A DNA stretch of 64,000 bases from Planctomycetales bacterium (GCA_026400835.1 JAPLOA010000081.1:1-64000); one strand, 5' to 3'. Counted from the first letter of the stretch, positions 9,461 through 19,282 are shown. Made by a program: numbers and translations. Notes: generated from the letters alone by a model not told the origin.

Positions 9461-9861
9461 AGAATTCTCCAACCGATGAACAGATTTCTTGCTGACAGGC
9501 TATTTTGCTGAGCGTAAACGGACGCCAGCAGGCTTTCAAGCGGTACTCACTGAGCAACTTCGAATCGGCTTTAGAATGAGGTTGATGGGCGTCGGGAGAC
9601 AGCCAATCCACCCCCACGACTGATGGCTTTCAATCCTCGATTTGTGACAAAAAACATCATTCCGGTTCTCCCGATTAGACGGGGCTCTCCGCAGTGCTAC
9701 CGCAGGACGATTCCGGAATCCGGGCTTAAAATCAGTTTGACGATAGACGAATGCCCTCGTTTCCGATTAGATTGAAGTGGTCCGGGCCCCCGGATTCCCT
9801 CCTGATTTTCGTGTAGTCACTCCTGACTGCATCCTTCCCTCTGGCCTGAAGCGGTAACGAT
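9461..9861. other. Divergent intergenic region
   Basis: 400 bases between two divergent genes, the minus-strand lipoprotein and the plus-strand DUF1549/DUF1553 gene. Both promoters must lie here. TTGACG at 9737-9742 could be a -35, but no good -10 is seen at the right distance. No gene or RNA was recognised. Confidence 0.5.
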
Positions 9862-12105
9862 ATGGCCTCAAAGCTACTATTCGGCGAACACTTTCGCCGT
9901 TTATCTCTGTGCGTCGTCGTCATGACGGCCGCTGTCCTTCCGGGCTCTATTCACGCTCAGGAATCTTCTCCGGCCGTTAGCTTCGTCAACGATGTCGTTC
10001 CTGTGCTGACCAAAGCCGGTTGCAACGCCGGAGTATGCCACGCTAAAGCGGGCGGCGGCCAAAAAGGTTTTCATCTGTCGCTGCTCGGTTTTGAAGCGGA
10101 GGAAGACTACGAACACATCGTGAAAGAAAATCGCGGTCGCCGACTGTTCCTGTCCGCTCCCGAAAACAGCCTCCTCCTGACCAAAGCGTCCGGAAAAGCT
10201 CCGCACGGCGGGGGAGTTCGAATCAAAGCCGATTCGCAGGCCTATCAGATTCTGCTGAATTGGATTCGTCAGGGGGCAACGTTCGATGGCGAAGTGGCTC
10301 CCAGGCTGCTGGCCGTGGATGTTCAACCCGGACGAGGTACCGTCCAGCGAAATGCCGAACAGCAATTGAAGGCGGTCGCAAAATACTCCGATGGTTCGGA
10401 ACGCGATGTGACCGAACAAGCTCTGTTCGAATCAAACGACAAGAGCATGGCCGATGTGTCTGATCGAGGACTCGTGAAGGTTCTCGACATCCCGGGCAAG
10501 GTGGCCATCATGGTTCGCTATCAGGGACGAATCACCGTCTTCAACGCATCAATCCCGCTGGGAGCACCCGTTGAGAATGTGCCACCGTCAAAGAATTTCG
10601 TTGACGATCTGGTGTTTGCAAATCTCAAAGAGATCGGAATTCCGCCCTCGCCCGTTTGCGACGATGCCACATACCTCCGCCGAATTACGCTGGATATCTC
10701 CGGCCGTTTGCCGACCGAAGAAGAATCACGTGCGTACCTTGCGAACACGGCTGCTGACAAGCGTGATCAGGTGATCGACAACTTGCTGAGCAGTCCCGAG
10801 TACGCTGACTTCTTCGCCAACAAATGGACAGCGATGCTGAAGAATCGCCGCGACGACGCCAGCGACATTACTTCCAACTTCGCGTTCTACGCGTGGGTGC
10901 GAGACAGTTTGCTGGCAAACAAGCCTTACGATCAAATGGTGCGTGAACTGCTGGCGGCGACCGGGACAGTCATCGCGAATCCTCCGGTGGCATGGTACAA
11001 GCGAGTCAAAGAACCAAAGCAGCAGCTTGAAGATGTGGCTCAATTGTTCCTCGGCGTGCGTATGCAATGCGCTCAGTGCCATCATCATCCGTTTGAACGC
11101 TGGAGCCAGGATGACTATTACAGTCTGTCCGCTTTCTTCACTCAGGTCGGACGCAAGCCGTCGGCGACTCGTGGTGAAGACCTGATCTTCCACAAACGCG
11201 GCGTCGCTGTGGCCACGAACATCAAGACTGGTGCTTCATTGAAACCAGGAGCGCTTGGTGATGCAATTCCTGCCATTGCCCCCGATGAAGATCCTCGCCT
11301 GAAACTTGCGGACTGGATGAGTTCTCCGCAGAACCCATTCTTCGCTAAAGCCCTGGTGAATCGTTACTGGAAGCATTTCTTCCGACGAGGTCTCATCGAG
11401 CCGGAAGACGACATTCGCGACTCCAATCCGCCGACGAATCCGGAACTACTGGCCGCTTTGGAAAAGCATTTCATCGACAGCCACTTTGATCTGAAGTCGC
11501 TGGTGAAAGTGATCGTACAGTCCAACGCGTATCAGTTGAGTGCAACGCCAAACGAACACAACATCACCGATGTGCAAAACTACTCCCGTTATTATCCACG
11601 TCGACTTCAGGCGGAAGTGATGCTGGATGCGATCGACGATTTGACGGGGGCCAAAACTGATTTCCCGAATCTTCCGGCTGGAACTCGCGCGATCGCTTTG
11701 CCGGACAACAGCTATAACAACGCCTCACCTTTTCTGCGTGTGTTCGGTCGCCCGGAAAATGAAAGCGTCTGTGAGTGTGAGCGTATTCAATCCTCCAGCC
11801 TTGCTCAAAGTCTGCATCTGATGAATGCTGCGGACATCAAGGGCAAGCTGGCAACGGGAAGTGGGCGAGCAGACCGGTTGTCGAAATCAGACAAGCCGCC
11901 GGAAGAAAGAATTCGCGAACTCTACATGGTCGCGTTTTCACGTGAACCAAAAGCTGAAGAATTGAAAGTGGCTGTGGATTATCTGGCTGAACCTTTGCTC
12001 GATTCCGCCGGCAACCCTGTCGACGCCCAACGCGCCGGTCAGGAAAAATTTCAGGATCTGATCTGGGCTCTGATCAATACGAAAGAGTTCTTGTTCAACC
12101 ACTAG
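9862..12105 (+). CDS. Secreted DUF1549/DUF1553 protein with Big-like domain (planctomycete cytochrome-like)
   Basis: 747 residues with a signal peptide (cleavage near HAQ-ES, about residue 30). The N-terminal domain resembles the planctomycete cytochrome C domain, but its Cys-His motif is CNAGVCH, with four residues between the cysteines instead of two. A bacterial Ig-like (Big2-type) domain follows at about 150-235 (YSDGSERDVTEQALFES). DUF1549 runs about 245-430 and contains CAQCHHHPFERW, a canonical CXXCH; DUF1553 fills the rest (PFFAKALVNRYWKHFFRRG). Such proteins are paired with DUF1501 proteins in planctomycetes; their biochemical role is not established. It is first in a three-gene set with the genes at 12221 and 14568. 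Confidence 0.88.
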   Translation: MASKLLFGEHFRRLSLCVVVMTAAVLPGSIHAQESSPAVSFVNDVVPVLTKAGCNAGVCHAKAGGGQKGFHLSLLGFEAEEDYEHIVKENRGRRLFLSAPENSLLLTKASGKAPHGGGVRIKADSQAYQILLNWIRQGATFDGEVAPRLLAVDVQPGRGTVQRNAEQQLKAVAKYSDGSERDVTEQALFESNDKSMADVSDRGLVKVLDIPGKVAIMVRYQGRITVFNASIPLGAPVENVPPSKNFVDDLVFANLKEIGIPPSPVCDDATYLRRITLDISGRLPTEEESRAYLANTAADKRDQVIDNLLSSPEYADFFANKWTAMLKNRRDDASDITSNFAFYAWVRDSLLANKPYDQMVRELLAATGTVIANPPVAWYKRVKEPKQQLEDVAQLFLGVRMQCAQCHHHPFERWSQDDYYSLSAFFTQVGRKPSATRGEDLIFHKRGVAVATNIKTGASLKPGALGDAIPAIAPDEDPRLKLADWMSSPQNPFFAKALVNRYWKHFFRRGLIEPEDDIRDSNPPTNPELLAALEKHFIDSHFDLKSLVKVIVQSNAYQLSATPNEHNITDVQNYSRYYPRRLQAEVMLDAIDDLTGAKTDFPNLPAGTRAIALPDNSYNNASPFLRVFGRPENESVCECERIQSSSLAQSLHLMNAADIKGKLATGSGRADRLSKSDKPPEERIRELYMVAFSREPKAEELKVAVDYLAEPLLDSAGNPVDAQRAGQEKFQDLIWALINTKEFLFNH

Positions 12106-12107
12106 AA

Positions 12108-12134
12108 GGCGAGCGGCAGGGTGTCAGCCCTCCG
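12108..12134 (-). repeat. REP-like dispersed repeat, copy 3 (inverted)
   Basis: Reverse complement of the repeat at 2079 and 2204 over 27 bases with one difference. It begins two bases after the stop of the preceding gene, so its hairpin could act in transcript processing between the two genes. Confidence 0.72.
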
Positions 12135-12220
12135 AGTTGTTCTGTTTTTTTTCCACCTCCGGCCGCCGCCGCTAACCTGTCATTAAAGTCAACCTCCGAT
12201 ATTTGAGTAGACGAATAGCT

Positions 12221-14473
12221 ATGAAGATCGCTTCTCACGGAATTCGAAATCTCGCGATTGTCAGTGCTTTACTGCTGAGCAGTCTGTCAGCCTCGGCACA
12301 AACTGTCTGCCTGCCGTTGCCTCGGCTTTTGACCACGATGCCAATGGGCGGCAAAGTCGGCTCTGAGGTTGACATTGTCATCACCGGCGAGAACCTTGAA
12401 GACGCCAGTGAGCTGATTTTCACGCATCCCGGCTTAACGGCGAAACCCAGGCTGGACGCGAATGGTAAACCAGAAGCCAACAAATGGATCGTCACCATCG
12501 CTGCAGATTGCCCTCCGGGAATCCATGAAGCCCGACTGATGACTCGTTTGGGAGTGACTTCTTCACGAGTTTTCTGCGTGGACACTTTGCAGGAACTGGT
12601 TCAGACCACACCGAACACAACTCTGCCGACAGCGATGCCGGTCGCGGTCAATTCAATCTGCAATGCCGTCATGACGAACCGCGCAGTCGATCACTACACG
12701 TTTGATGCGGTCAAAGGTCAGCGGTACATCGTCAATGTGGCGTCGCGAGGAATCGATTCCAAGCTTGAGGCTGTTCTGATCATCGGTGACGCGGCCGGGC
12801 GAGATCTGATGGTGGAACGTCGTGGAGGCACTCTGGATTTTACCGCCAAAGAAGATGGTAAACACACGATCAAGGTTCACGAGCTCACCTTCAAAGGTGG
12901 TCCGGCTTACTATTACCGCTTATCGTTGCAGAACATTCCGGCCGACTCACCCGTGCCAATGTTTGCGTCAACAAAGACGGTGAACTCATTCTCATGGCCA
13001 GCAGCGGGACTTCCTGAGATCGCAGGGCTTGCAGAAGTTGAACCGAACAACGGGGCAGCTCAGGTGCAGAAGATTACTCTGCCTTGTGATTTGTCCGGCA
13101 GCTTCTTCCCGGCAGCCGATGTCGATACGTTTGAATTTACCGCAACAAAGGGCGACGTGTGGTGGGTCGAAGTGGCCTCCGAGCGACTCGGACGTCCAAC
13201 GGATCCTTCAATCCTCGTTCAGCATGTTGGCGGTGACGGCGCAGAGCAGAAAATCACGGACGTGGCTGAGTTCACCGACATCGCTCCTCCAATGAAGCCA
13301 TCCAGTAATGGTTATGCCTACGATGGTCCTCCGTTCGATGGCGGCTCGGCCGATATCATTGGCAAACTCGAGATCAAAGAAGACGGTGTGCATCGTCTGC
13401 AGATCTCGGATCTGTTCGGCGGCACTCGCAATGATGCTCGCAATGTTTACCGCCTTGTCATCCGCAAAGCGGCTCCGGACTATGCCGTCGCCGCATGGGG
13501 CTTGCATATGGAACTGCGTAACGGTGACCGAAATGCCCTTTCAAAACCGCTCGCACTTCGTGGTGGACTCACCGTGGCTCTGGAAGTTGTGGCCGTTCGC
13601 CGCGACGGCTTTGATGGCGATATTGAACTGGTGATGGAAGGCCTTCCGGAAGGCGTCACGGCTCAGGGCCTGAAGATTCCGAAGGGAAAAACTCGTGGCA
13701 TTATGCTGCTGACAGCCGATCAAAATGCTCCTCGATCGCTGACCAACGTCACGTTCTATGGCAAGTCAACACTCGACGGAACAGAACTCAAACGACCAAT
13801 GCATATGGCCAGTCACGCGTGGCCGATCGTGGATTCATGGGGCGAAGTTCCCAGCCCACGACTTGTGACCGGACTGCCGGTATCAGTAACGGGGTCCGAG
13901 TTCGCTCCGATCTCAATCGCACCCAGTGAAAAGAAGGTGTGGGAAGTGACGGCCGGGGAGAAGTTGACGGTCCCTCTGGTGCACACAAAGCGAGCCGAGT
14001 TCTCCGGGACGATTCTGCAGCTGAAGACGTCCGGAGATGGCTTCGAAGGAAATCCTCGCTTTGATGTTTCTCTGACAGCCGATACTTCTGAAGCAGTGCT
14101 GGACACGAAAGCTCTCGGAACTCAACCTGGCGACTATCTCATAACATTCTACGGCAGTGCCGTGGCAAAGTATCGGTACAACCCTGACGCTGTCGCCGCC
14201 GCTGAAGCTGAACAGAAACGAGTTACGGATGAAGCGACCGCGATTACTGCAGAAGTTCAGAAACTGACCGAAGAGGCAGCGGCAGCAGCCTCGGAGAAAA
14301 AGGCTGAAGCTGACAAGGCCGTTGCCGATGCAACGGCAAAGAAGCAGGCGGCTGATGCTGCAGTGACTGCCGCCGCAGCCAAAGTCAAAGCAGCAACCGA
14401 CCTTGCTACACCAAAAGATACTGTTGATATTATTTTGTCAGAGCCGATCGCGATTCGCGTGAAAGCTCCTTAG
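12221..14473 (+). CDS. Secreted PPC-like protein with Ala-rich helical tail
   Basis: 750 residues from ATG 12221 (a TTG 18 bases upstream is less likely). A clear signal peptide ends near SASAQ. The body resembles the beta-sandwich secreted proteins that accompany DUF1549/DUF1553 and DUF1501 proteins in planctomycetes. It starts with an IPT-like segment (GGKVGSEVDIVITGENL), followed by pre-peptidase C-terminal-like (PPC) segments such as DHYTFDAVKGQRYIVNV and DVDTFEFTATKGDVWWV. About residues 655-730 are almost only Ala, Glu, Lys and Asp and should form a long helix or coiled coil before a short final strand. The role is probably structural or binding at the cell surface; the substrate is unknown. 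It is the middle gene of the 9862-16010 set. Confidence 0.82.
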   Translation: MKIASHGIRNLAIVSALLLSSLSASAQTVCLPLPRLLTTMPMGGKVGSEVDIVITGENLEDASELIFTHPGLTAKPRLDANGKPEANKWIVTIAADCPPGIHEARLMTRLGVTSSRVFCVDTLQELVQTTPNTTLPTAMPVAVNSICNAVMTNRAVDHYTFDAVKGQRYIVNVASRGIDSKLEAVLIIGDAAGRDLMVERRGGTLDFTAKEDGKHTIKVHELTFKGGPAYYYRLSLQNIPADSPVPMFASTKTVNSFSWPAAGLPEIAGLAEVEPNNGAAQVQKITLPCDLSGSFFPAADVDTFEFTATKGDVWWVEVASERLGRPTDPSILVQHVGGDGAEQKITDVAEFTDIAPPMKPSSNGYAYDGPPFDGGSADIIGKLEIKEDGVHRLQISDLFGGTRNDARNVYRLVIRKAAPDYAVAAWGLHMELRNGDRNALSKPLALRGGLTVALEVVAVRRDGFDGDIELVMEGLPEGVTAQGLKIPKGKTRGIMLLTADQNAPRSLTNVTFYGKSTLDGTELKRPMHMASHAWPIVDSWGEVPSPRLVTGLPVSVTGSEFAPISIAPSEKKVWEVTAGEKLTVPLVHTKRAEFSGTILQLKTSGDGFEGNPRFDVSLTADTSEAVLDTKALGTQPGDYLITFYGSAVAKYRYNPDAVAAAEAEQKRVTDEATAITAEVQKLTEEAAAAASEKKAEADKAVADATAKKQAADAAVTAAAAKVKAATDLATPKDTVDIILSEPIAIRVKAP

Positions 14474-14490
14474 TGATCAGTTTCAGCAGG

Positions 14491-14510
14491 ATGGGCATTC
14501 CTGCCCGTCG
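14491..14510 (+). repeat. Intergenic repeat ATGGGCATTCCTGCCCGTCG
   Basis: 20 bases with internal pairing (GGGCATTCCTGCCC). They match 23472-23491 at 19 of 20 positions. Both copies lie shortly downstream of a gene. Probably a small dispersed element; function unknown. Confidence 0.55.
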
Positions 14511-14567
14511 AGTCACAGTCGGACAGGAATGTCCAACCTACAATTCTGTGCACGGGAGTCATGAATC

Positions 14568-16010
14568 ATGAGTGATCCTTTTTTTGCATCATCTGTTTGC
14601 CCCGGACCGTCTGTGTTTGGTTCGTCCGGACGACGTGGCTTCATGAGAATGGGTCTTGGCGGATTTGCCAGCCTGACCTTGCCCGGACTGCTTCGTCTGC
14701 GAGCCGCTCAGGGCGCAGAAACCGGCGGAAAGCCTGACAGCGAAAAGACTGCCGTGATCATGGTTTGGAAACCAGGCGGGTGCTCACACATCGACACCTA
14801 TGACCCAAAGCCGGATGTTTCCAGCGACTATCGAGGCCCCTTTGGAACAATCGACACCAAAGTTCCGGGAATGCAGTTCACGGAATTGTTGCCAATGCAG
14901 GCGGCGATTGCGGACAAGTTTACGGTTCTCCGATCAATGCGGCAGACCGCCGGCGGACATCCAGCCGGTTCGATGCAGATGCTGTCCGGTGACCCGGATA
15001 CTCGTGACAAACCAAAGCCCAGGTATCCTGACTGGATGACAGTCACAAACTACCTGCGTTCTCACGGGACAACTCGCAATAGTCCGCTGCCGCTGTACGC
15101 CGGCATCAACCCGCCGCTCGAATACAACGGCCCGGCTTATCTGGGCGATGCGTATTCACCGTTCACGGTCAACGGAGATCCAAGTAAGCCAACCTTTTCT
15201 GTTCCGAACATCGGCCTTTCAGATCAGGGTGAAGTCCGTCGCATTGGTCGCCGAGCATCTCTGCGTCAGAACCTGGATACCCTGGAACGAGCCTTTGATC
15301 GTCAGGGAGAGTTGGGTGCTCTGGACGAATTCGAAGAACAGGCCATGACACTGCTGACGAATCCGAAAACAAAAGATGCGTTTGATCTGACCAAAGAAGA
15401 CGATCGAACTCGCGATCGTTATGGTCGCAATTCATGGGGACAGCAGTTGCTGATGGCACGCCGCCTTGTGGAATCCGGTGTGGAAGTCGTGACGAGCAGC
15501 TTGAGCGGTCCGTTGTGTGGTCGAGTCAACAACTGGGACGACCACGCGGTGAATCATCATGTGTTCGATGCCTTGCGATTCCGTTCACGGGCTTACGACC
15601 AGGCCGTTTCGGCATTGATCGAAGACATCTACGATCGCGGGCTGGATAAACGAGTGCTCGTTGTGGTAACTGGAGAGTTCGGCCGAACACCCAGGATCGA
15701 ACATTCGGCCAGCACCGGAGCTGGCGACGCGAGTGCTCCAGCTGGAACAATGCAGCCCGGTCGCGACCACTGGCCTCGCGCGTTTTCAAACATCTGGGCG
15801 GGCGGTGGCATTCGCACAGGTCAGGTTATCGGAGCGACCGACAAGCGTGGCGAAGACGTGATCGAACGCATCTGCAGCGCCGGCGACTTCCTGGCGACGA
15901 TTTATCATCACCTGGGAATCGACGCGGCCAATACTCTGATCAAAGACTTCAACGGCCGCCCAACACCGATCGTTGACCACGGTCGACCAATCCCGGAACT
16001 GATGGGCTGA
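14568..16010 (+). CDS. Tat-exported DUF1501 protein
   Basis: 480 residues. The N-terminus has a twin-arginine signal (SGRRGFMRMGLGG) followed by a hydrophobic run, so it is exported folded. The body is the DUF1501 family, an alkaline phosphatase/sulfatase-like fold: KTAVIMVWKPGGCSHIDTYD near the start, SMRQTAGGHPAGS, and a C-terminal VVVTGEFGRTPRIE with DHWPRAFS. These carry the Asp/His residues expected to bind metal. Members are nearly always next to a DUF1549/DUF1553 protein in planctomycetes, as here. The reaction is not established. Position at the end of the set, before a strong terminator at 16083, fits one transcript from 9862. Confidence 0.9.
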   Translation: MSDPFFASSVCPGPSVFGSSGRRGFMRMGLGGFASLTLPGLLRLRAAQGAETGGKPDSEKTAVIMVWKPGGCSHIDTYDPKPDVSSDYRGPFGTIDTKVPGMQFTELLPMQAAIADKFTVLRSMRQTAGGHPAGSMQMLSGDPDTRDKPKPRYPDWMTVTNYLRSHGTTRNSPLPLYAGINPPLEYNGPAYLGDAYSPFTVNGDPSKPTFSVPNIGLSDQGEVRRIGRRASLRQNLDTLERAFDRQGELGALDEFEEQAMTLLTNPKTKDAFDLTKEDDRTRDRYGRNSWGQQLLMARRLVESGVEVVTSSLSGPLCGRVNNWDDHAVNHHVFDALRFRSRAYDQAVSALIEDIYDRGLDKRVLVVVTGEFGRTPRIEHSASTGAGDASAPAGTMQPGRDHWPRAFSNIWAGGGIRTGQVIGATDKRGEDVIERICSAGDFLATIYHHLGIDAANTLIKDFNGRPTPIVDHGRPIPELMG

Positions 16011-16358
16011 TTTCGGCAATCGTCCGAACGAGCCGATTGGCGTGATCCGAAGATTATTGTTCTGAATTAAAGCGTAATGGCGCGAGCCGTCCGGTGTTGT
16101 TGAGTTTTCAAACTCTTACACCGGACGGCTCGTGCATTTTTTTAACGCCAGAATCGGCATTGAAATGCCGCATAAATCTCAGCGGCTGCGACCACGACAC
16201 CGGTTCAGTTGACAACCGCCGCTCGATCCGCGCTGATTCGCCTGCTGACATCACGGCGGTCGACTCAATTGGAGTCGCGTCCCGAGCGTAATCCGCAATT
16301 TCCTGCGGCCCGGTTGCGGCCCCTCATTTTCTGGCTAACGAAATATAACTGAACATTC
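16011..16358. other. Spacer with terminator
   Basis: About 350 bases without a gene. It holds the strong terminator at 16083-16143 and then a small perfect hairpin CGGCATTGAAATGCCG (about 16155-16170). The promoter of the ATPase/GTPase cassette probably lies in 16200-16350. Confidence 0.5.
16083..16143 (+). terminator. Strong Rho-independent terminator
   Basis: Perfect 15-base arms (CGAGCCGTCCGGTGT at 16083-16097 and its reverse complement at 16118-16132) with an inner GAGTT/AACTC pairing in the loop, followed by TGCA and seven T. It closes the DUF1549-PPC-DUF1501 set. Confidence 0.88.
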
Positions 16359-17393
16359 ATGAGCAGAATCCATACGATTGACGGTATCAATCTGCACCTT
16401 GGTACTCCCGACCCGACCGAAGGCGAATGGATCGGGCAGCGCGAAGTCCTCAAGCAATTGCTGGCCTGCTGGCTGGTTGTGGATCCTCGCGACCTGCCGT
16501 TAACTCCACGACTGGTCGGAACACCGGGCATTGGCAAAACCACTCTGGCGATTTCCGGAGCTCGGCAGCGAGGTCAGGAACTCTATATCTACCAGTGTAC
16601 CGCGGATACTCGCCCGGAAGACCTGCTGGTCACTCCGGTTCTGGCCGAAAGCGGTAAAATTGCTTACCACGCTTCGCCGCTGGTCACTGCCATGCTGCGA
16701 GGCGGGATCTGCATTCTGGACGAAGGCAACCGCATGAATGAAAAATCATGGGCCAGCCTTGCTCCGCTCCTTGACCATCGTCGCTATGTGGAATCCATCG
16801 TTGCCGGCATCTCGATTCCAGCTCATCCGGATTTTCGATGTGCTGTCACGATGAATGAGGATGAATCCACCTTCGAAATTCCCGATTACATCCTCAGCCG
16901 CCTGCAGCCAACTTTGACGCTCGGTCATCCAGCTCGCGAAGATGAATTGGCAATTCTGAAGTATCATTTGCCGTTTGCTGATGACCAGATGTTGAGCCTG
17001 ACAGTCGATTTCCTTCAGGAAGCCCATTCGCTGAATCTGGACTTCTCGACTCGCGATGGCATCAACATTCTGCGCTTCGCCCTGAAGCGAATTGCCCAGG
17101 ATCCAACTCATCCCCTCGCTCGCGACGATGCATGGCGTGAATCCCTCGAAAAATGTCTCGGACAGGACGCTGTGGATCTGAAATCACTCGCGGATAAGAA
17201 AAATCAGTCTCTGGGGGGCAACAATGTTCCGATGGGACTGGCTGATTTCTTCTTTTCGCCGAATGATCCGCTGCATCCGGATTCAGACTTTGACGACGAC
17301 GACTTCGATGACAATGATGACGACGATGAAGATGATATCGACGACATCGATGATCTCGACGAAGGCGATGACGAAACCACCGGACGACGCTGA
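16359..17393 (+). CDS. MoxR-like AAA ATPase with acidic tail
   Basis: 344 residues. The AAA+ core has Walker [10 protein letters not shown] near residue 54, Walker [10 protein letters not shown] near 115, a sensor-like VTMNEDES near 163 and an arginine-finger region [10 protein letters not shown] near 180. The order fits the MoxR/dynein-related chaperone-like AAA group. About residues 305-335 are almost only Asp and Glu, an unusual acidic tail that could bind a basic partner or a metal. The stop is eight bases before the start of a dynamin-like GTPase, and a second GTPase follows, so the three are probably one operon. MoxR proteins usually remodel or activate partner proteins; here the likely partners are the GTPases. 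No VWA gene is adjacent, which is unlike typical MoxR pairs. Confidence 0.85.
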   Translation: MSRIHTIDGINLHLGTPDPTEGEWIGQREVLKQLLACWLVVDPRDLPLTPRLVGTPGIGKTTLAISGARQRGQELYIYQCTADTRPEDLLVTPVLAESGKIAYHASPLVTAMLRGGICILDEGNRMNEKSWASLAPLLDHRRYVESIVAGISIPAHPDFRCAVTMNEDESTFEIPDYILSRLQPTLTLGHPAREDELAILKYHLPFADDQMLSLTVDFLQEAHSLNLDFSTRDGINILRFALKRIAQDPTHPLARDDAWRESLEKCLGQDAVDLKSLADKKNQSLGGNNVPMGLADFFFSPNDPLHPDSDFDDDDFDDNDDDDEDDIDDIDDLDEGDDETTGRR

Positions 17394-17401
17394 GCATAAG
17401 C

Positions 17402-19282
17402 GTGGACGAAGCAAAACTGGATTCTGTTTTTCAAACCTGCACCGCCGCCATGCAGCGGCTCGTTCCTGCGCTGGCTGAACTGGAAAAGCGAGCCGCCATT
17501 CTGCAGATGCCGGCATTGGCCGGGCGCGAGTGGTTTGAACTGCTACGACAAAAACTGATTCCTCAACTGGGCGATCAGGCGTTTCTAGTCGTCGCGGTTG
17601 TAGGCGGCACCAATATCGGCAAGAGCGTTGTCTTCAATCATCTGGCCGGATGCAAAGCCAGTGCCAGCAGCCCGCTGGCCTCAGGTACCAGGCATCCGGT
17701 ACTTCTGGTACCCGAAGGCTTCACCAAGTCGCGCCGCCTGGAAGATGTATTCCCCGACTTTGTCCTGCAGGAATGGACTGACGCCAATCTTGCTCTGGAA
17801 GAAAGTTCGGCTCACCGCATCTTCTGGCGAACAGCTCCGGAGTTGCCGTCTTCGCTGTTGATTCTCGACACGCCCGACATCGACAGTGATGCGCGAGTGA
17901 ACTGGGTGCGAGCCGATGCGGTGCGACGCTGTGCTGATGTGCTGATCGCCGTGCTGACTCAACAAAAGTATAACGACGCTGCGGTCAAAGAGTTCTTCCG
18001 AAAAGCCGGCGATGAAGATAAGTCCGTGCTGATCGTCTTCAATCAGGTGCTGCTGCCGGAAGACGATCCTTACTGGCCCGTCTGGTTGAAAACGTTCTGC
18101 ACTGAAACTCATATCAAACCCTATGCGGTCTATCTGGCACCGGCTGATCGAAGAGCGGCTGACGAATTGCGTCTGCCCTTCTTTGAACGATCACAGAATC
18201 TGGACGATGGTTCCAAAGCCGACGTGGCCCCGGACAATACACCTCGCAATCTTTCGGCTGATCTTGCGAAGCTGAAGTTTCGCGAGATTCGCATGAGAAC
18301 TCTGCTGGGTTCGCTGCGTGAGTTGTCTCATCCTCAACGCGGCATTCCTGGGTATCTAAAAGAGCTGCGCAGCGCAAGTGAGGATCTGGGACATACTGCC
18401 GAACGGCTGGCGGCGGACAGTGTGATTCAAATCCGTAACTGGCCTTCGCCGTCCAACTCTGCGTTGGTAGCCGAAATTCGCAAGTGGTGGCAAACTCGGC
18501 AGGAAGGCTGGGCTCGCACGATTAACTCCGCCTACAGTGTCGTCGGCAATGGACTGCTGTGGCCCATTCGAGCAGCCCGGCGAGCACTCCAGGGAGATCC
18601 CTTACCGGTCATGGATGATTATCGTAGTCGTGAATGGGCCGCGATTTTATCCGTCGTCGAAGAGTTGTTCGAAAAGCTCCTGTGGATGGCGAATTCCGGA
18701 AATGATGTCATCCGACCAAGGCTCGAGGCCGTTCTCAGCGGATCAGCTCGAGCCGACCTGTTGAATCTTCTGCGAACTCAACACGATGCTCTGGATTTTG
18801 ATGAGGAACTCCGGGATGTCGTCAATGAACAAATGCTGCAGCTCGAAAAAACACAGCCGGATCTGTTTGGTTTTTATCGCCAGCTCAATAATGTTTCCGC
18901 CGCGGTGCGACCGGTGACGAGTGTCGTGCTGTTCTCTGTGGGATTTGGTCCGGCTGGCGAATTAGTGGCTCCGATGCTGGGCCATGCCGCGGCTTCGGCC
19001 ATGGTGCATGTCGTAGCCGATGTCGCTGGTGGTGCAACGGCGGCCATCGCGGGAGAGGCTGCTGTTTCAAAGGCGGCGGGTTCCGGAGCTGGCATGCTGC
19101 AGGCCTGGTTCCATTCCCTGCATTCCTCATTTACGACTCGACGAGCCGCCTGGCTGACACGTTTGATTCACGATGAATTACTGGGCGACCTTCCGGCAGA
19201 ACTCAAGGCCGCTGCGGAACTGACGAAGTGCGATGCGTGGTCGACGATTCAGGACTGCGTAGCGACGCTGCAGCGAATTTAA
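17402..19282 (+). CDS. Dynamin-like/TRAFAC-type GTPase A
   Basis: 626 residues from GTG 17402. The G1 P-loop GGTNIGKS is near residue 68 and the G3 motif LDTPDID near 155, preceded by a beta-strand (SLLIL). A possible G4 is VFNQVLL near 212, without the usual NKxD. The segment after the G domain is helical. About residues 500-570 are hydrophobic and Ala/Gly-rich (VVLFSVGFGPAGELVAPML), able to enter or cross the membrane. The architecture resembles bacterial dynamin-like proteins or YfjP-type GTPases: G domain, helical stalk, membrane segment. It is tightly linked to the upstream AAA ATPase and followed by a second GTPase, so heterodimer formation is plausible. Confidence 0.8.
   Translation: MDEAKLDSVFQTCTAAMQRLVPALAELEKRAAILQMPALAGREWFELLRQKLIPQLGDQAFLVVAVVGGTNIGKSVVFNHLAGCKASASSPLASGTRHPVLLVPEGFTKSRRLEDVFPDFVLQEWTDANLALEESSAHRIFWRTAPELPSSLLILDTPDIDSDARVNWVRADAVRRCADVLIAVLTQQKYNDAAVKEFFRKAGDEDKSVLIVFNQVLLPEDDPYWPVWLKTFCTETHIKPYAVYLAPADRRAADELRLPFFERSQNLDDGSKADVAPDNTPRNLSADLAKLKFREIRMRTLLGSLRELSHPQRGIPGYLKELRSASEDLGHTAERLAADSVIQIRNWPSPSNSALVAEIRKWWQTRQEGWARTINSAYSVVGNGLLWPIRAARRALQGDPLPVMDDYRSREWAAILSVVEELFEKLLWMANSGNDVIRPRLEAVLSGSARADLLNLLRTQHDALDFDEELRDVVNEQMLQLEKTQPDLFGFYRQLNNVSAAVRPVTSVVLFSVGFGPAGELVAPMLGHAAASAMVHVVADVAGGATAAIAGEAAVSKAAGSGAGMLQAWFHSLHSSFTTRRAAWLTRLIHDELLGDLPAELKAAAELTKCDAWSTIQDCVATLQRI

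Noticed and set aside
7234-9479. Plus-strand frames opposite the large lipoprotein gene
   Set aside because: They are antisense shadows of a GC-rich repetitive gene, full of Arg and Pro, without family similarity; the minus frame has signal, lipobox and domains.
17204-17516. Minus-strand Ser- and Val/Ile-rich frames near 17300
   Set aside because: They are the reverse reading of the poly-Asp tail of the AAA ATPase.
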